64,000 nucleotides of DNA from Pseudohongiella sp. (GTDB lineage: Bacteria; Pseudomonadota; Gammaproteobacteria; Pseudomonadales; Pseudohongiellaceae): positions 170,257-234,256 of the forward strand of contig NZ_DRFV01000003.1 in NCBI RefSeq assembly GCF_011050365.1. The letters run 5' to 3'. Shown here one piece after another: positions 1 through 8,284 of the stretch. Position numbers and translations under genes: made by a program. The notes beneath the pieces were generated by a model. It saw only the letters and a program-made list of their open reading frames with translations. It was not told the origin of the DNA and did not search any database. Positions within the stretch are counted from its first letter, which is position 1. Each line of letters begins with the position of its first letter.

Positions 1-251
1 ATCGATCCCATAATGGTAGGCATTCCCGGCACATCACCAACCACCGGCGCCAGCGTCACCAGCCCGGCAAACAATACGACCGGGCCAAAGGAGCGTCTGC
101 CGATAGTGTCAAAAACATCATTCAGGGAGACCTCATCGCCATCCGAGGCCACGTCATGAAGAAGATCCAGCATGGCTTCCAGATTCTCCGGCTGCCTGCC
201 TGTGGTGCACTCATCCGCACGTTCACCGCGCTGTTCCGGATTGTCACTCAC
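1..251 (-). CDS. ExoD-family protein (N-terminal part, cut by window edge)
   Basis: Translation from the GTG at 251 gives 83 residues before the window edge. After a charged leader comes a segment reading LNDVFDTIGRRSFGPVVLF, then a hydrophobic stretch with VTLAPVVGDVPGMPTIMG. This is the typical start of ExoD family membrane proteins (exopolysaccharide synthesis ExoD), in which a small helical region precedes several membrane helices. GTG is chosen as start because a GGAG lies about 8 bases upstream and no ATG is suitable. The cellular role of ExoD proteins is poorly defined; the name comes from rhizobial exopolysaccharide mutants. The rest of the gene lies outside the window. Confidence 0.7.
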   Translation of the reverse strand, partial: MSDNPEQRGERADECTTGRQPENLEAMLDLLHDVASDGDEVSLNDVFDTIGRRSFGPVVLFAGLVTLAPVVGDVPGMPTIMGS

Positions 252-339
252 AAAAAACTCCAATGTCCTTTTGGTTACCCGAATACCACTGACAAACCCG
301 ATTCAATAAAGCATTGTACCGGTGTAATGGCGCCTCCTA

Positions 340-828
340 TCAAAGACGATTCAGTTGTTCAATAAAATCACTGATCTGTTGTCGCAATAGCGCATCAGAA
401 CCCGCATAACTGAGTGCCCTTCTGGCCAGCCCCCTGGCATCAGCGTACTGTTGTTGCCGGTAGCGGACATCGGCTAGCCGGTACCAGATTATCGCGTCCC
501 GCGGGCTGATTCTTAAGGCCCGTTCACTGACGGCGGCTGCGCGCTCCAGGTCACCCGCAGCGATCGCGGCATCCACCGATGCCAACAGGGTTGATGATGC
601 AGTTGCCGGTACCGTGTCCCGCGGCGATTCAGGTGACGGCGAGGACGGTGTCGACGCTCTCGGCACTGATTGCCCAGACGACGGCGGCGGCGGTCCTACC
701 AGAGCCGGCGTGTTTACCGTGTCGGGCTCGCTACGCTCGACTGGCGCCGGCTGCTGGCTGACCGGCTGGTATCCGGCGCAGGCCGTCAACAGGCCTGAAG
801 TGATCAGTAACAACACTCGCAACATCAT
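340..828 (-). CDS. lpoP: TPR lipoprotein, probable PBP1b activator LpoP
   Basis: The 162-residue protein starts with a lipoprotein signal peptide ending in the lipobox LLTAC (Cys17). A Pro/Ser/Thr-rich linker of about 60 residues follows, then a C-terminal region of TPR-type helices (near residues 85-160) with the phrases ALRISPRDAIIWYRLADVRY and ARGLARRAL. The ATG overlaps the stop of the upstream PBP1b gene by four bases, so the two are almost certainly co-translated. In Pseudomonas and Acinetobacter the outer-membrane lipoprotein LpoP, also a TPR protein encoded next to PBP1b, activates that synthase. Architecture and position both fit LpoP. The function here is inferred from those two features, not from close sequence matching. 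Confidence 0.75.
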   Translation of the reverse strand: MMLRVLLLITSGLLTACAGYQPVSQQPAPVERSEPDTVNTPALVGPPPPSSGQSVPRASTPSSPSPESPRDTVPATASSTLLASVDAAIAAGDLERAAAVSERALRISPRDAIIWYRLADVRYRQQQYADARGLARRALSYAGSDALLRQQISDFIEQLNRL

Positions 829-3146
829 GGATTCTGACTCCGAAATCGGTCAAATACCCGTTCCAACAATGATTCGCTCTGCAGACAATGGGTCACCGCG
901 ACAGGCAACTGTCCGGCGCGAAAGGGCAACAATCGGGTGTTACGGCAATCGTCATCAGCCGGGCGTGCAGTTGCCTGAACAGGTACTTCATGCCATACAA
1001 TAGCATTTGGCGCGCGCGTTTGTCTGGGCTGAATATTCAATTGTTGCATAACTGCGGTCCATACCCGCAAAGCACCCGTTGCGCCGGTCAGGCCAGTACT
1101 TCTGTTATCGTCGTAGCCCAGCCATACCACACCCGTCAGATCATCTCCATAGCCGGCAAACCAGCTATCCCTGAAGTCATTAGTGGTGCCGGTTTTCCCG
1201 GCCAGCGGTAACTTGTCCGCCAGATCGTCTGCGACGCTGCGCGCAGTGCCCTGCGCGAAAACATCCTGCAGCGCCTGTTCCAGCAGGAAAACAGAAGATG
1301 CATCAGCGACCTGTTCAGTTTCAAAGCCATAACGCTGCAGCCGCTCGCCGGTACCCGTTGTCACCGCCTCGACCGAGCGCAATGGCGAGTAAAAGCCGTT
1401 ACTGGCCAGAGTCTGGTAGAATCGGGCCACCTCAAGAGGTGCCATGTCTACCGCACCAAGCAACAGCGACAGATACTCGGGTACCGGCCGTGTATGACCC
1501 AGTTTTGCCAGCATATCTATCACCGTATCGACGCCGATTTTAATGCCCAGGTCGACAGTAGCCAGATTCAGGGAACGCGCCAGCGCATCGTGCAGATAAA
1601 CATCACCGAACATCTGGTCATCGTAGTTGCGCGGCGACCACTGCTGACCGCCCTCTGCCAACAAGTCAACCGGACGATCCGACAACACCGTGGCCAGCGT
1701 GTTGTTGCCCGACTCCAGTGCTGCCAGATAGACCGCCGGCTTTACCAGCGACCCGATCGGACGAACGGCATTAAGTGCCCGGTTAAAGCCGACCGCGCCG
1801 GACCGGCGCGCGCCCGCGAGTGCTCTGACTTCACCTGTATTGCTATCGGTAATAACCATCGCGGCCTGCAACGCTGTGCCATCATCTGCAGTCACCTCGA
1901 CAGCCGCTACCGCCGGTTCCAGCGCCGAGTCCATGGTGTCCTGCACACGCAGATCCAGGGTAGTAAAAATCCGCAGCCCCTCCGAACGCAAGGCATCAGC
2001 GTCATAATCCCGGGCCAGGTCCGCCCGCACCAGCTCCATAAACGCCGGATAGGCCCGGTTGCGACGGGTGGGCCGCTGACTGGTCCGTAAATCTGCGACC
2101 CGTGCGCTATCGTAGTCAGCCGCAGAGATATATCCCTGCTCAAACATGTTGCGCAATACCGTATTGCGACGATTCATGGCGCGTTCGGGATTGCGTCGTG
2201 GATTGTAATAGGATGCACCGCGGGGCAGGCCCGCCAACAGTGCGAGCTCGGCCAGTGACAGCTCCGCCAGGGGCCGCGCAAAGTAAAATTGCGCGGCCAG
2301 TGTGAAACCATGGATGGCACGGTTACCGTCCTGGCCCAGAAACACTTCATTCAGATAGGCCGCGAGGATCTCGTCTTTACTGAAATGCAGCTCAAGCGCC
2401 AATGCCATGACCGCTTCTTCGATCTTGCGACGCAACGTACGGTCTTGTGTCAGGTAGAGATTCTTGACCAATTGCTGCGTCAGGGTACTGCCACCCTGAG
2501 CGACCTCACCCCGGCGCAGATTAACCCACAATGCTCGCAGAATACCTTTGGGATCAACGCCCCAGTGCTGATAGAAACGCTGATCTTCCACAGCAATAAT
2601 GGCATTGACCAGAGCATCCGGCACCTGCGTCAGGGACACCGGCAACCGGTCTTCACCGGTATCGGGATTGATCTGCGCAATTTCGACAGGCTCCAGCCGC
2701 ACCAAAGGCACATCACCCTCAAACGCACCACCCACCGCGCTGGCGCTGACCCGGGCAATACGGGATCCGGCAAACTCGATTTGCGCCATGACACCCGGCT
2801 CACTACCGTCCCAGAAACGAAAACCACGGGTTTGCAGACGCAGTTGTTGTCCCTGCCGGGTGAATTCGCCGGCACCGGAAACAGTGTCCACCTGCCGGTA
2901 ACCCAGTCGCTGCAGATGATCAGTCAGGTCAGTGATACTGAGGTGCGCTCCGGTATACAGCTCGGCTGGGCGGGCGTAGATACGCGCTGGCAACGCCCAT
3001 TGCAAGGCTTCAAAATCGCGGCGCACCTGATAGTCTACCCAAACCAGCCAGACCAGTATCAGAGCAATGCCTGAACCCAGTACCCAGGTCAAACCACGAC
3101 GCCAGGACTGCCTGCTGTGTACACGCTTTACTTCCGGCTCTGTCAT
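825..3146 (-). CDS. mrcB: Penicillin-binding protein 1B (bifunctional peptidoglycan synthase)
   Basis: This is a class A PBP that polymerises lipid II glycan strands and cross-links their peptides at the inner membrane. A single membrane helix near the N-terminus is followed by a UB2H-like region (ARIYARPAELYTG, LQRLGYRQV). The GT51 glycosyltransferase then shows VEDQRFYQHWGVD and GGSTLTQQLVKNLYL. The transpeptidase has all three motifs: SLVK (nucleophile Ser), SLN and KTGTT. The length of about 773 residues is normal for PBP1b. I prefer the ATG at 3146 over the one at 3173, because the extra nine residues are not needed and the basic cytoplasmic stretch starts just after. It forms an operon with the overlapping lipoprotein gene downstream, its likely activator. 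Confidence 0.93.
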   Translation of the reverse strand: MTEPEVKRVHSRQSWRRGLTWVLGSGIALILVWLVWVDYQVRRDFEALQWALPARIYARPAELYTGAHLSITDLTDHLQRLGYRQVDTVSGAGEFTRQGQQLRLQTRGFRFWDGSEPGVMAQIEFAGSRIARVSASAVGGAFEGDVPLVRLEPVEIAQINPDTGEDRLPVSLTQVPDALVNAIIAVEDQRFYQHWGVDPKGILRALWVNLRRGEVAQGGSTLTQQLVKNLYLTQDRTLRRKIEEAVMALALELHFSKDEILAAYLNEVFLGQDGNRAIHGFTLAAQFYFARPLAELSLAELALLAGLPRGASYYNPRRNPERAMNRRNTVLRNMFEQGYISAADYDSARVADLRTSQRPTRRNRAYPAFMELVRADLARDYDADALRSEGLRIFTTLDLRVQDTMDSALEPAVAAVEVTADDGTALQAAMVITDSNTGEVRALAGARRSGAVGFNRALNAVRPIGSLVKPAVYLAALESGNNTLATVLSDRPVDLLAEGGQQWSPRNYDDQMFGDVYLHDALARSLNLATVDLGIKIGVDTVIDMLAKLGHTRPVPEYLSLLLGAVDMAPLEVARFYQTLASNGFYSPLRSVEAVTTGTGERLQRYGFETEQVADASSVFLLEQALQDVFAQGTARSVADDLADKLPLAGKTGTTNDFRDSWFAGYGDDLTGVVWLGYDDNRSTGLTGATGALRVWTAVMQQLNIQPRQTRAPNAIVWHEVPVQATARPADDDCRNTRLLPFRAGQLPVAVTHCLQSESLLERVFDRFRSQNP

Positions 3147-3200
3147 GGCGTGTATTATGACACTATCGGGCAAGCCCCCGCCATGGCATTGTCGCGGGCG

Positions 3201-5675
3201 TCAGCTATCCAGGATTTCACGCACTTTGCGCGCCAGGTCGGCGGTGCGGAAGGGTTTGCTGAGAAGATTCACACCCGGGTCCAGACGACCATGATGCACA
3301 ATCGCATTTTCTGCGTAGCCGGACATGAACAGCAATTTCATGTCAGGATCGATGGCGGCCGCTGCGGTCGCCACTTCTTTGCCGGATATGCCGCCGGCGA
3401 GCACAACGTCTGACAGCAGCAATGCGAACGGACAGGCCTTGTCAACGGCGTCACGCAGTGCCCCGAGCGCCTGCGCACCGTCGCCGAAGTCACTGACCTG
3501 ATAACCCAACTGGCGCAGACTGGAGACGGCATAACGCCGCACCAGCTCATCATCCTCAACCAGCAGGATACGCTCATCGCCGCCCGCCATCGTTGACGCT
3601 GCCGATACCCCCTGATATCGACTGCTGCTACCCTCACTGGCACGCGGCAGATAGAGTCTGACCGTGGTGCCCTCTCCCGGTTCACTGTAAATTCTTACCT
3701 GGCCACCGGATTGATTGGCAAAACCGTATACCATGGCCAGCCCCAGTCCGGAACCTTTGCCTTCCTCCTTGGTCGTAAAAAAGGGGTCGAACGCCTGCGC
3801 AGCGACATCCGCCGGCATACCACAACCGGTATCTGAAACTGCAACCATGATGTAGTCGCCAGCCACCATGGCGTGGTCATCCGCGTACCCCTGCTGAATG
3901 ACAGCGTTGCCGGTTTCAATGGTGAGTTTTCCACCCTGAGGCATGGCATCACGCGAGTTCAGCGCCAGATTAAGAATGGCATTGTGCAATTCATTGGGGT
4001 CAACGATGGCCGACCATAAACCCTCGCCGCAGACCAGCTCAATGCTGACGTCTTCACCCACGGTACGCGCCAGCAACTGCCTGGCTTCCGAGACCAGCGC
4101 ATTGATATCCGTCTGTTGCGGATTGAGCGGCTGTCGCCGGGCAAACGCCAACAGCCGATGGGTCAGCTCGGCCGCACGCTCTCCGGCAATACGGATGACC
4201 TCAGCCTGAGTTCTGACATCCTCAGGCGCCGTTTCCAGATGCGATTTGAGCAAATCCACATTTCCGAGGATAACCGTCAACAGGTTGTTGAAATCGTGCG
4301 CGATACCGCCCGTCAGTTGTCCCAGCGCGTCCATTTTCTGCGCCTGGCGCAAGCGCTCTGCCATCTCCTTCTGTTGCGTGAAGTCCTGCAGATAAACGGT
4401 CATACCATCTTTATGCGGGTAGGCCTTGATCACAAACCATTTCTTCAGCGGTGGGTAGTAGCGCTCCATAGAGACCGCGGTATTGGTCGCCCTGGCCTCC
4501 TTGTAGCGCTCGTAAAAACCGGTCTCGGTCAACTCCGGAAACTCTTCCCATATTATTTTGCCCAACAACTCCTCAGCGGAGCGTTCCAGGACCCGCTCAG
4601 CTTCAGCATTGAGGAAGGCAAACTGCCATTTTCGATCCAGCGAAAACACGGCATCGGAGATGGCTGAGAACACCGTTTCCATTTCCGCTTTGGCGGCACT
4701 GACGTAGTCCTGTGCCCGTTGCTGGGTGTGTAGCGTCTGCTCGGCGAAGTCTTGCTCACGCTGCACCAACACCACGGTTGCCACCGAGCAACCGGAAAAG
4801 GTCAGCATCACCAGCAGACCAATGCTGACCTTGGACAGCACACGTCCCCGCCACCCGGCCAATGCTTCGGCTTCGGTGATATTGGCATAGGCAATCAGGC
4901 GATTGTTCCAGGTGTAGCTGAAAGCGGACAGGCGCGACATGTCGTTCTCGGCAGACAGGTCCGCGACGCGCCCGCCATCGACGGAACCCCGGACATTACG
5001 GAATTGCGAGTCCTGCGAAAAATCCACCCCCATCAGTGCTGCTGCAAACGGACTCCGGGCTATCACCCTGCCTTCTGCTGACAACAATCCCAGAGCGCTC
5101 TGCTCGCCTGCACGCAGGGCGTCGTAGAAATCACTCAGATAATCGAGCGACATCGCCGCCGCAACCACACCAGCAAAACTGCCATCAGGCGCCGATATCC
5201 GGCGACTGACATTAACGATCCATTGCCCTTCAGCCAGGCCAACGGTTCCCAGCCGGGGTGTGGCAACATACATGCCATTGTCGTTTCCGTCCCGGTGCAC
5301 AAAAAACTCGGGATACTCCGAAAAATCAACAGGTTCCGGATCAGGTGTGCGTGAGCTGGCAATCAGCCGTCCGTCGCGGTCAAGCACATAGAAAGCATAG
5401 GTGTTGACCGCGGCCGACTGACGGTTGACCAGCTCTCCGTTCAGTGCTGCCAGATCGGCGATATCTTCTTCGCCAGTCAGGGCTACTGCAACAAGTCCCA
5501 GATCAAGTGCCATCAGGGTTTGCTGTGTATGTTCAGCCAAGGCGTCAGTGGCGTTCTCAAGCCCACGATACGTGGTCTCAATAACCTGTGCGCGATCCAC
5601 CAGAACACTGTAGGTAATAATTGTAATTAGAACCAATGCCACTAACACATTGGCGAGGAGAAATACCTTCTTCAT
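3201..5675 (-). CDS. Hybrid sensor histidine kinase (Cache-PAS-HisKA-HATPase-REC)
   Basis: A membrane helix at residues 5-27 and a second near 285-308 flank a periplasmic region of about 250 residues that looks like a double Cache ligand-binding domain (YVLDRDGRLIASSRTPDPE, VNVSRRISAPDGSFAGVVAA). A PAS domain follows (DAVFSLDRKWQFAFLNAEAERVL). The kinase core has the H-box GGIAHDFNNLLTVILGN, an N-box ILNLALNSRDAMP, and the G-boxes DTGCGMP and GSGLGLAMVYG. The protein ends in a receiver domain (ILLVEDDELVRR, phospho-acceptor Asp in LLLSDVVL, Lys in LLSKPF). All catalytic residues are intact. No separate response regulator lies next to it and the signal is unknown. Confidence 0.88.
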   Translation of the reverse strand: MKKVFLLANVLVALVLITIITYSVLVDRAQVIETTYRGLENATDALAEHTQQTLMALDLGLVAVALTGEEDIADLAALNGELVNRQSAAVNTYAFYVLDRDGRLIASSRTPDPEPVDFSEYPEFFVHRDGNDNGMYVATPRLGTVGLAEGQWIVNVSRRISAPDGSFAGVVAAAMSLDYLSDFYDALRAGEQSALGLLSAEGRVIARSPFAAALMGVDFSQDSQFRNVRGSVDGGRVADLSAENDMSRLSAFSYTWNNRLIAYANITEAEALAGWRGRVLSKVSIGLLVMLTFSGCSVATVVLVQREQDFAEQTLHTQQRAQDYVSAAKAEMETVFSAISDAVFSLDRKWQFAFLNAEAERVLERSAEELLGKIIWEEFPELTETGFYERYKEARATNTAVSMERYYPPLKKWFVIKAYPHKDGMTVYLQDFTQQKEMAERLRQAQKMDALGQLTGGIAHDFNNLLTVILGNVDLLKSHLETAPEDVRTQAEVIRIAGERAAELTHRLLAFARRQPLNPQQTDINALVSEARQLLARTVGEDVSIELVCGEGLWSAIVDPNELHNAILNLALNSRDAMPQGGKLTIETGNAVIQQGYADDHAMVAGDYIMVAVSDTGCGMPADVAAQAFDPFFTTKEEGKGSGLGLAMVYGFANQSGGQVRIYSEPGEGTTVRLYLPRASEGSSSRYQGVSAASTMAGGDERILLVEDDELVRRYAVSSLRQLGYQVSDFGDGAQALGALRDAVDKACPFALLLSDVVLAGGISGKEVATAAAAIDPDMKLLFMSGYAENAIVHHGRLDPGVNLLSKPFRTADLARKVREILDS

Positions 5676-5805
5676 CCGAACTCCCTGACAACCTGTTTTT
5701 TACTCTTTAGTACAGGCAGGTGATAATCTAGCATGTAATGTCAGACTTCAGAAACCGTCCGGCTTTGATAATACAATTGCGCACCTGTCCCGTTCGGAGA
5801 AAACC

Positions 5806-6039
5806 GTGGAAGCCATGCAACACATTCTCGCTGAAACGCTCAGCCAGACCATGCCTTTTGGCAAGTACAGGGGGAAAAAACTGATTGACCTGCCCGAGCC
5901 TTACCTGGTCTGGTTCCACCGGCAGGGTTTCCCGAACAGCAAACTGGGGCGTCAGCTCGCGTTGATGTACGAAATCAAGGTAAACGGGTTGGAAGGCATG
6001 TTACAAGGCCGGGGCAGTCAGGACCCTGGCAAGTACTGA
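5806..6039 (+). CDS. DUF3820 family small protein
   Basis: The 77-residue protein carries the hallmark TMPFGKYRGKKLIDLPEPYLVWF, followed by GFPNSKLGRQLALMYEIKVNGLE, which matches the short DUF3820 family common in Gammaproteobacteria. The family has been described as a putative quorum-sensing-regulated virulence factor, but no biochemical activity is established. It stands alone, divergent from the Cache histidine kinase across a 130-bp spacer and convergent with the REC-GGDEF-EAL gene. The first ATG at 5806 is used; an internal ATG at residue 4 is an equally possible start. Confidence 0.8.
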   Translation: MEAMQHILAETLSQTMPFGKYRGKKLIDLPEPYLVWFHRQGFPNSKLGRQLALMYEIKVNGLEGMLQGRGSQDPGKY

Positions 6040-6066
6040 CCGGCACTGCAATTCCGGCGCCGCCGA

Positions 6067-8283
6067 TCAGTCGCGGGCCGTATCACTGGCCAGGCCCTGA
6101 GCCGCCGTAATGTGCTTGCTGTAGGGATAACGGATAACCACATCAGCCAGCGAGGTTGCTTCACCAAACAGATAGCCCTGCACAATATTGCAACCCAGCG
6201 AGCGCAGGTAGTTGAACTGAAACATGTGCTCTACGCCTTCGGCAACTATGTTCATTTTCAGTCCCTGCGCCATGGATACAATCGCACTGACGATACAGGC
6301 GTCCTCTGACTCGTTGTGCAGTTTCTGCACAAAGCTGCGATCTATTTTCAGGGTGTTGATCGGAAATTTGTGCAAATAACTCAGTGATGAGAAACCCGTG
6401 CCAAAATCATCAATCGCCAGATTTATACCAGAGCGGGTCAGCTGTAACAGCTTGTCGACAATATCTTTTCTGTCATTCAGCAACAACCCTTCGGTAATTT
6501 CCAGTTGCAGCTTGTGTGGCGGAAATGCGGTGCTCTGCAAAGTATCAAAGATATGCTTTACAAAGTCTTCCCTTTCCACCATGACCGGCGACAGGTTTAT
6601 GGACAAACTAAGCTCCGGGTGGCCCTTTTGATGCAGCGCACCAACATGCAGGCAGGCTTCGCGCATGGTTTGCCGGTCGATTTCCACAATCAGACGACTG
6701 TCTTCGGCAATCGGGATAAATTCGGCCGGAGACAATCTCCCGTATTTCGGATGGTTCCAGCGAATAAGAGCCTCTACACCGTAGAGATTGGTATTCACCG
6801 TGTCCACCAGCGGCTGATAACAAATTTCAAGCTCATTCAGTTGCAGGGCCTTGCGCAGATCCTGTTCCAGCGAATGCCGGCGGGTGACGCTGCCGTTCAT
6901 TTCCGCATTGAACAGGACGGAGCCATTTTTACCGCTGCTCTTTATGCGGTACATGGCTATATCGGCATTCTTGATCAATGCTTCAATGTCATCCCCGGCA
7001 TCGGGATAGACGGCAATACCAATGCTTGCACCGATGTAGATTTCGTGGCTGGCGATGTCAAACGGCGCCTTGATGGACTCCAGCATTTTTTCCGCGACCT
7101 GCAAGGCCGTGGTTTCGCTTTTGATATCCGGCAGCAACAGCGTGAACTCATCCCCCCCAAAGCGGGACAAGGTATCGCCTTTGCGCACACATGACAGCAG
7201 ACGCTGACTGACCGCTTGCAGCAGACGGTCGCCCATGGTGTGACCCAGCGAGTCGTTGATGACTTTAAAGCGATCCAGGTCGATGAACATCACCGCCAGT
7301 TTTTCCTGATTGCGATGTGCCTGGGTTATGGCCACACTCAGGCGATCCTTGAACAGGGAACGATTCGGCAGGCGGGTCAGAATATCATGGTACGCCTGAA
7401 AATTTATGAACTCCTCAGCTTCGATCTGATCACTGATATCCCTGGCAGTGCCGTAAATCTCGTAACGGCGACCGACACCCGCTTCCGGCACTTCGCCGTC
7501 GCCAATGACGGACATGGTCAATTCAAAATGACGCTTGCGTGACTCACTGGTATTGGCTGAGCGGCTGACCAGTGCCATATTGATAGCTCGTTCACTGTCG
7601 CTGGAGGTATGCGCGTGCTCAAAAAAGTAACGGGCCTTTTCCTGGTCTTCCGCGTCAACGATGGCCGTGATGTGCTCGCCCAGCAGATCGCTGCGCCGAT
7701 AGCCCAGCAGGATTTCGACTTTACTGTTGATAAAACTGAAGCATCCTTGCTGGTCCAGAATAAAAATAATGTCCGGCGAGTTGTTGACCAGAAACCGGTG
7801 CAAACGCTCGGACTTGGTCAGCCGTCGCTGCATGTCTCCGTGACTGTCTTCCAGACGTTTTTTCCGAATCGCATTACTGACCGTTGTCATCAGTTCGTCA
7901 GCGACGTAAGGCTTCTTGATGTAATCATGTGCACCCTGACGCAGCGCTTTGCTGACATGATCAACGGCACTTTCACCACTGACCACAATCGCCAGCGATT
8001 TGAGCCTGGCCGACCGCATGTACTGCAGCACCTGATGTCCGTCCACTTCCGGCATCGCCAGGTCCAGCAACACGACATCAAAAGTCGACGACTGCAATCG
8101 GTTGATGGCCTGCTGCCCGCCAAAAACCATGTCAACAGTGTAACCTCTCAGCGATAACAGATTGTGCAGACTTTCAGCCAGACGTCGATCATCATCAACG
8201 ATGAGTATACGTCCCGTCTTTGTCGTATCGCTGTTGTCATTGAAACGCGACAAATTATTCCCTGATTTCAATACTGCGCTCAA
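6067..8283 (-). CDS. Response regulator with PAS, GGDEF and EAL domains
   Basis: Domains in order are: a receiver (ILIVDDDRRLAES, phospho-Asp in VVLLDLAMPEVDG, Lys in IKKPY), a PAS domain (INSKVEILLGYRRSDLLGEHI), a GGDEF domain with intact RFGGDEF and an RxxD inhibitory site five residues upstream (RKGD), and an EAL domain with YGVEALIRW, ELEITEGLLL, IDDFGTGFSSLSYL and the loop residues for metal binding. It could both make and break c-di-GMP. A TTG at 8283, one base after the stop of the HDOD-kinase gene and preceded by a purine-rich GGGGGAATTGAG, is the probable start; the longer reading back to 8382 would overlap that gene by about 100 bases. It is probably the output partner of the kinase just upstream. 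Confidence 0.85.
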   Translation of the reverse strand: MSAVLKSGNNLSRFNDNSDTTKTGRILIVDDDRRLAESLHNLLSLRGYTVDMVFGGQQAINRLQSSTFDVVLLDLAMPEVDGHQVLQYMRSARLKSLAIVVSGESAVDHVSKALRQGAHDYIKKPYVADELMTTVSNAIRKKRLEDSHGDMQRRLTKSERLHRFLVNNSPDIIFILDQQGCFSFINSKVEILLGYRRSDLLGEHITAIVDAEDQEKARYFFEHAHTSSDSERAINMALVSRSANTSESRKRHFELTMSVIGDGEVPEAGVGRRYEIYGTARDISDQIEAEEFINFQAYHDILTRLPNRSLFKDRLSVAITQAHRNQEKLAVMFIDLDRFKVINDSLGHTMGDRLLQAVSQRLLSCVRKGDTLSRFGGDEFTLLLPDIKSETTALQVAEKMLESIKAPFDIASHEIYIGASIGIAVYPDAGDDIEALIKNADIAMYRIKSSGKNGSVLFNAEMNGSVTRRHSLEQDLRKALQLNELEICYQPLVDTVNTNLYGVEALIRWNHPKYGRLSPAEFIPIAEDSRLIVEIDRQTMREACLHVGALHQKGHPELSLSINLSPVMVEREDFVKHIFDTLQSTAFPPHKLQLEITEGLLLNDRKDIVDKLLQLTRSGINLAIDDFGTGFSSLSYLHKFPINTLKIDRSFVQKLHNESEDACIVSAIVSMAQGLKMNIVAEGVEHMFQFNYLRSLGCNIVQGYLFGEATSLADVVIRYPYSKHITAAQGLASDTARD

Positions 8284-8284
8284 C

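Noticed and set aside
2289..3074. Long plus-strand open frame (261 codons)
   Set aside because: It is antisense to PBP1b, whose domains and catalytic motifs are certain; the reading shows no family.
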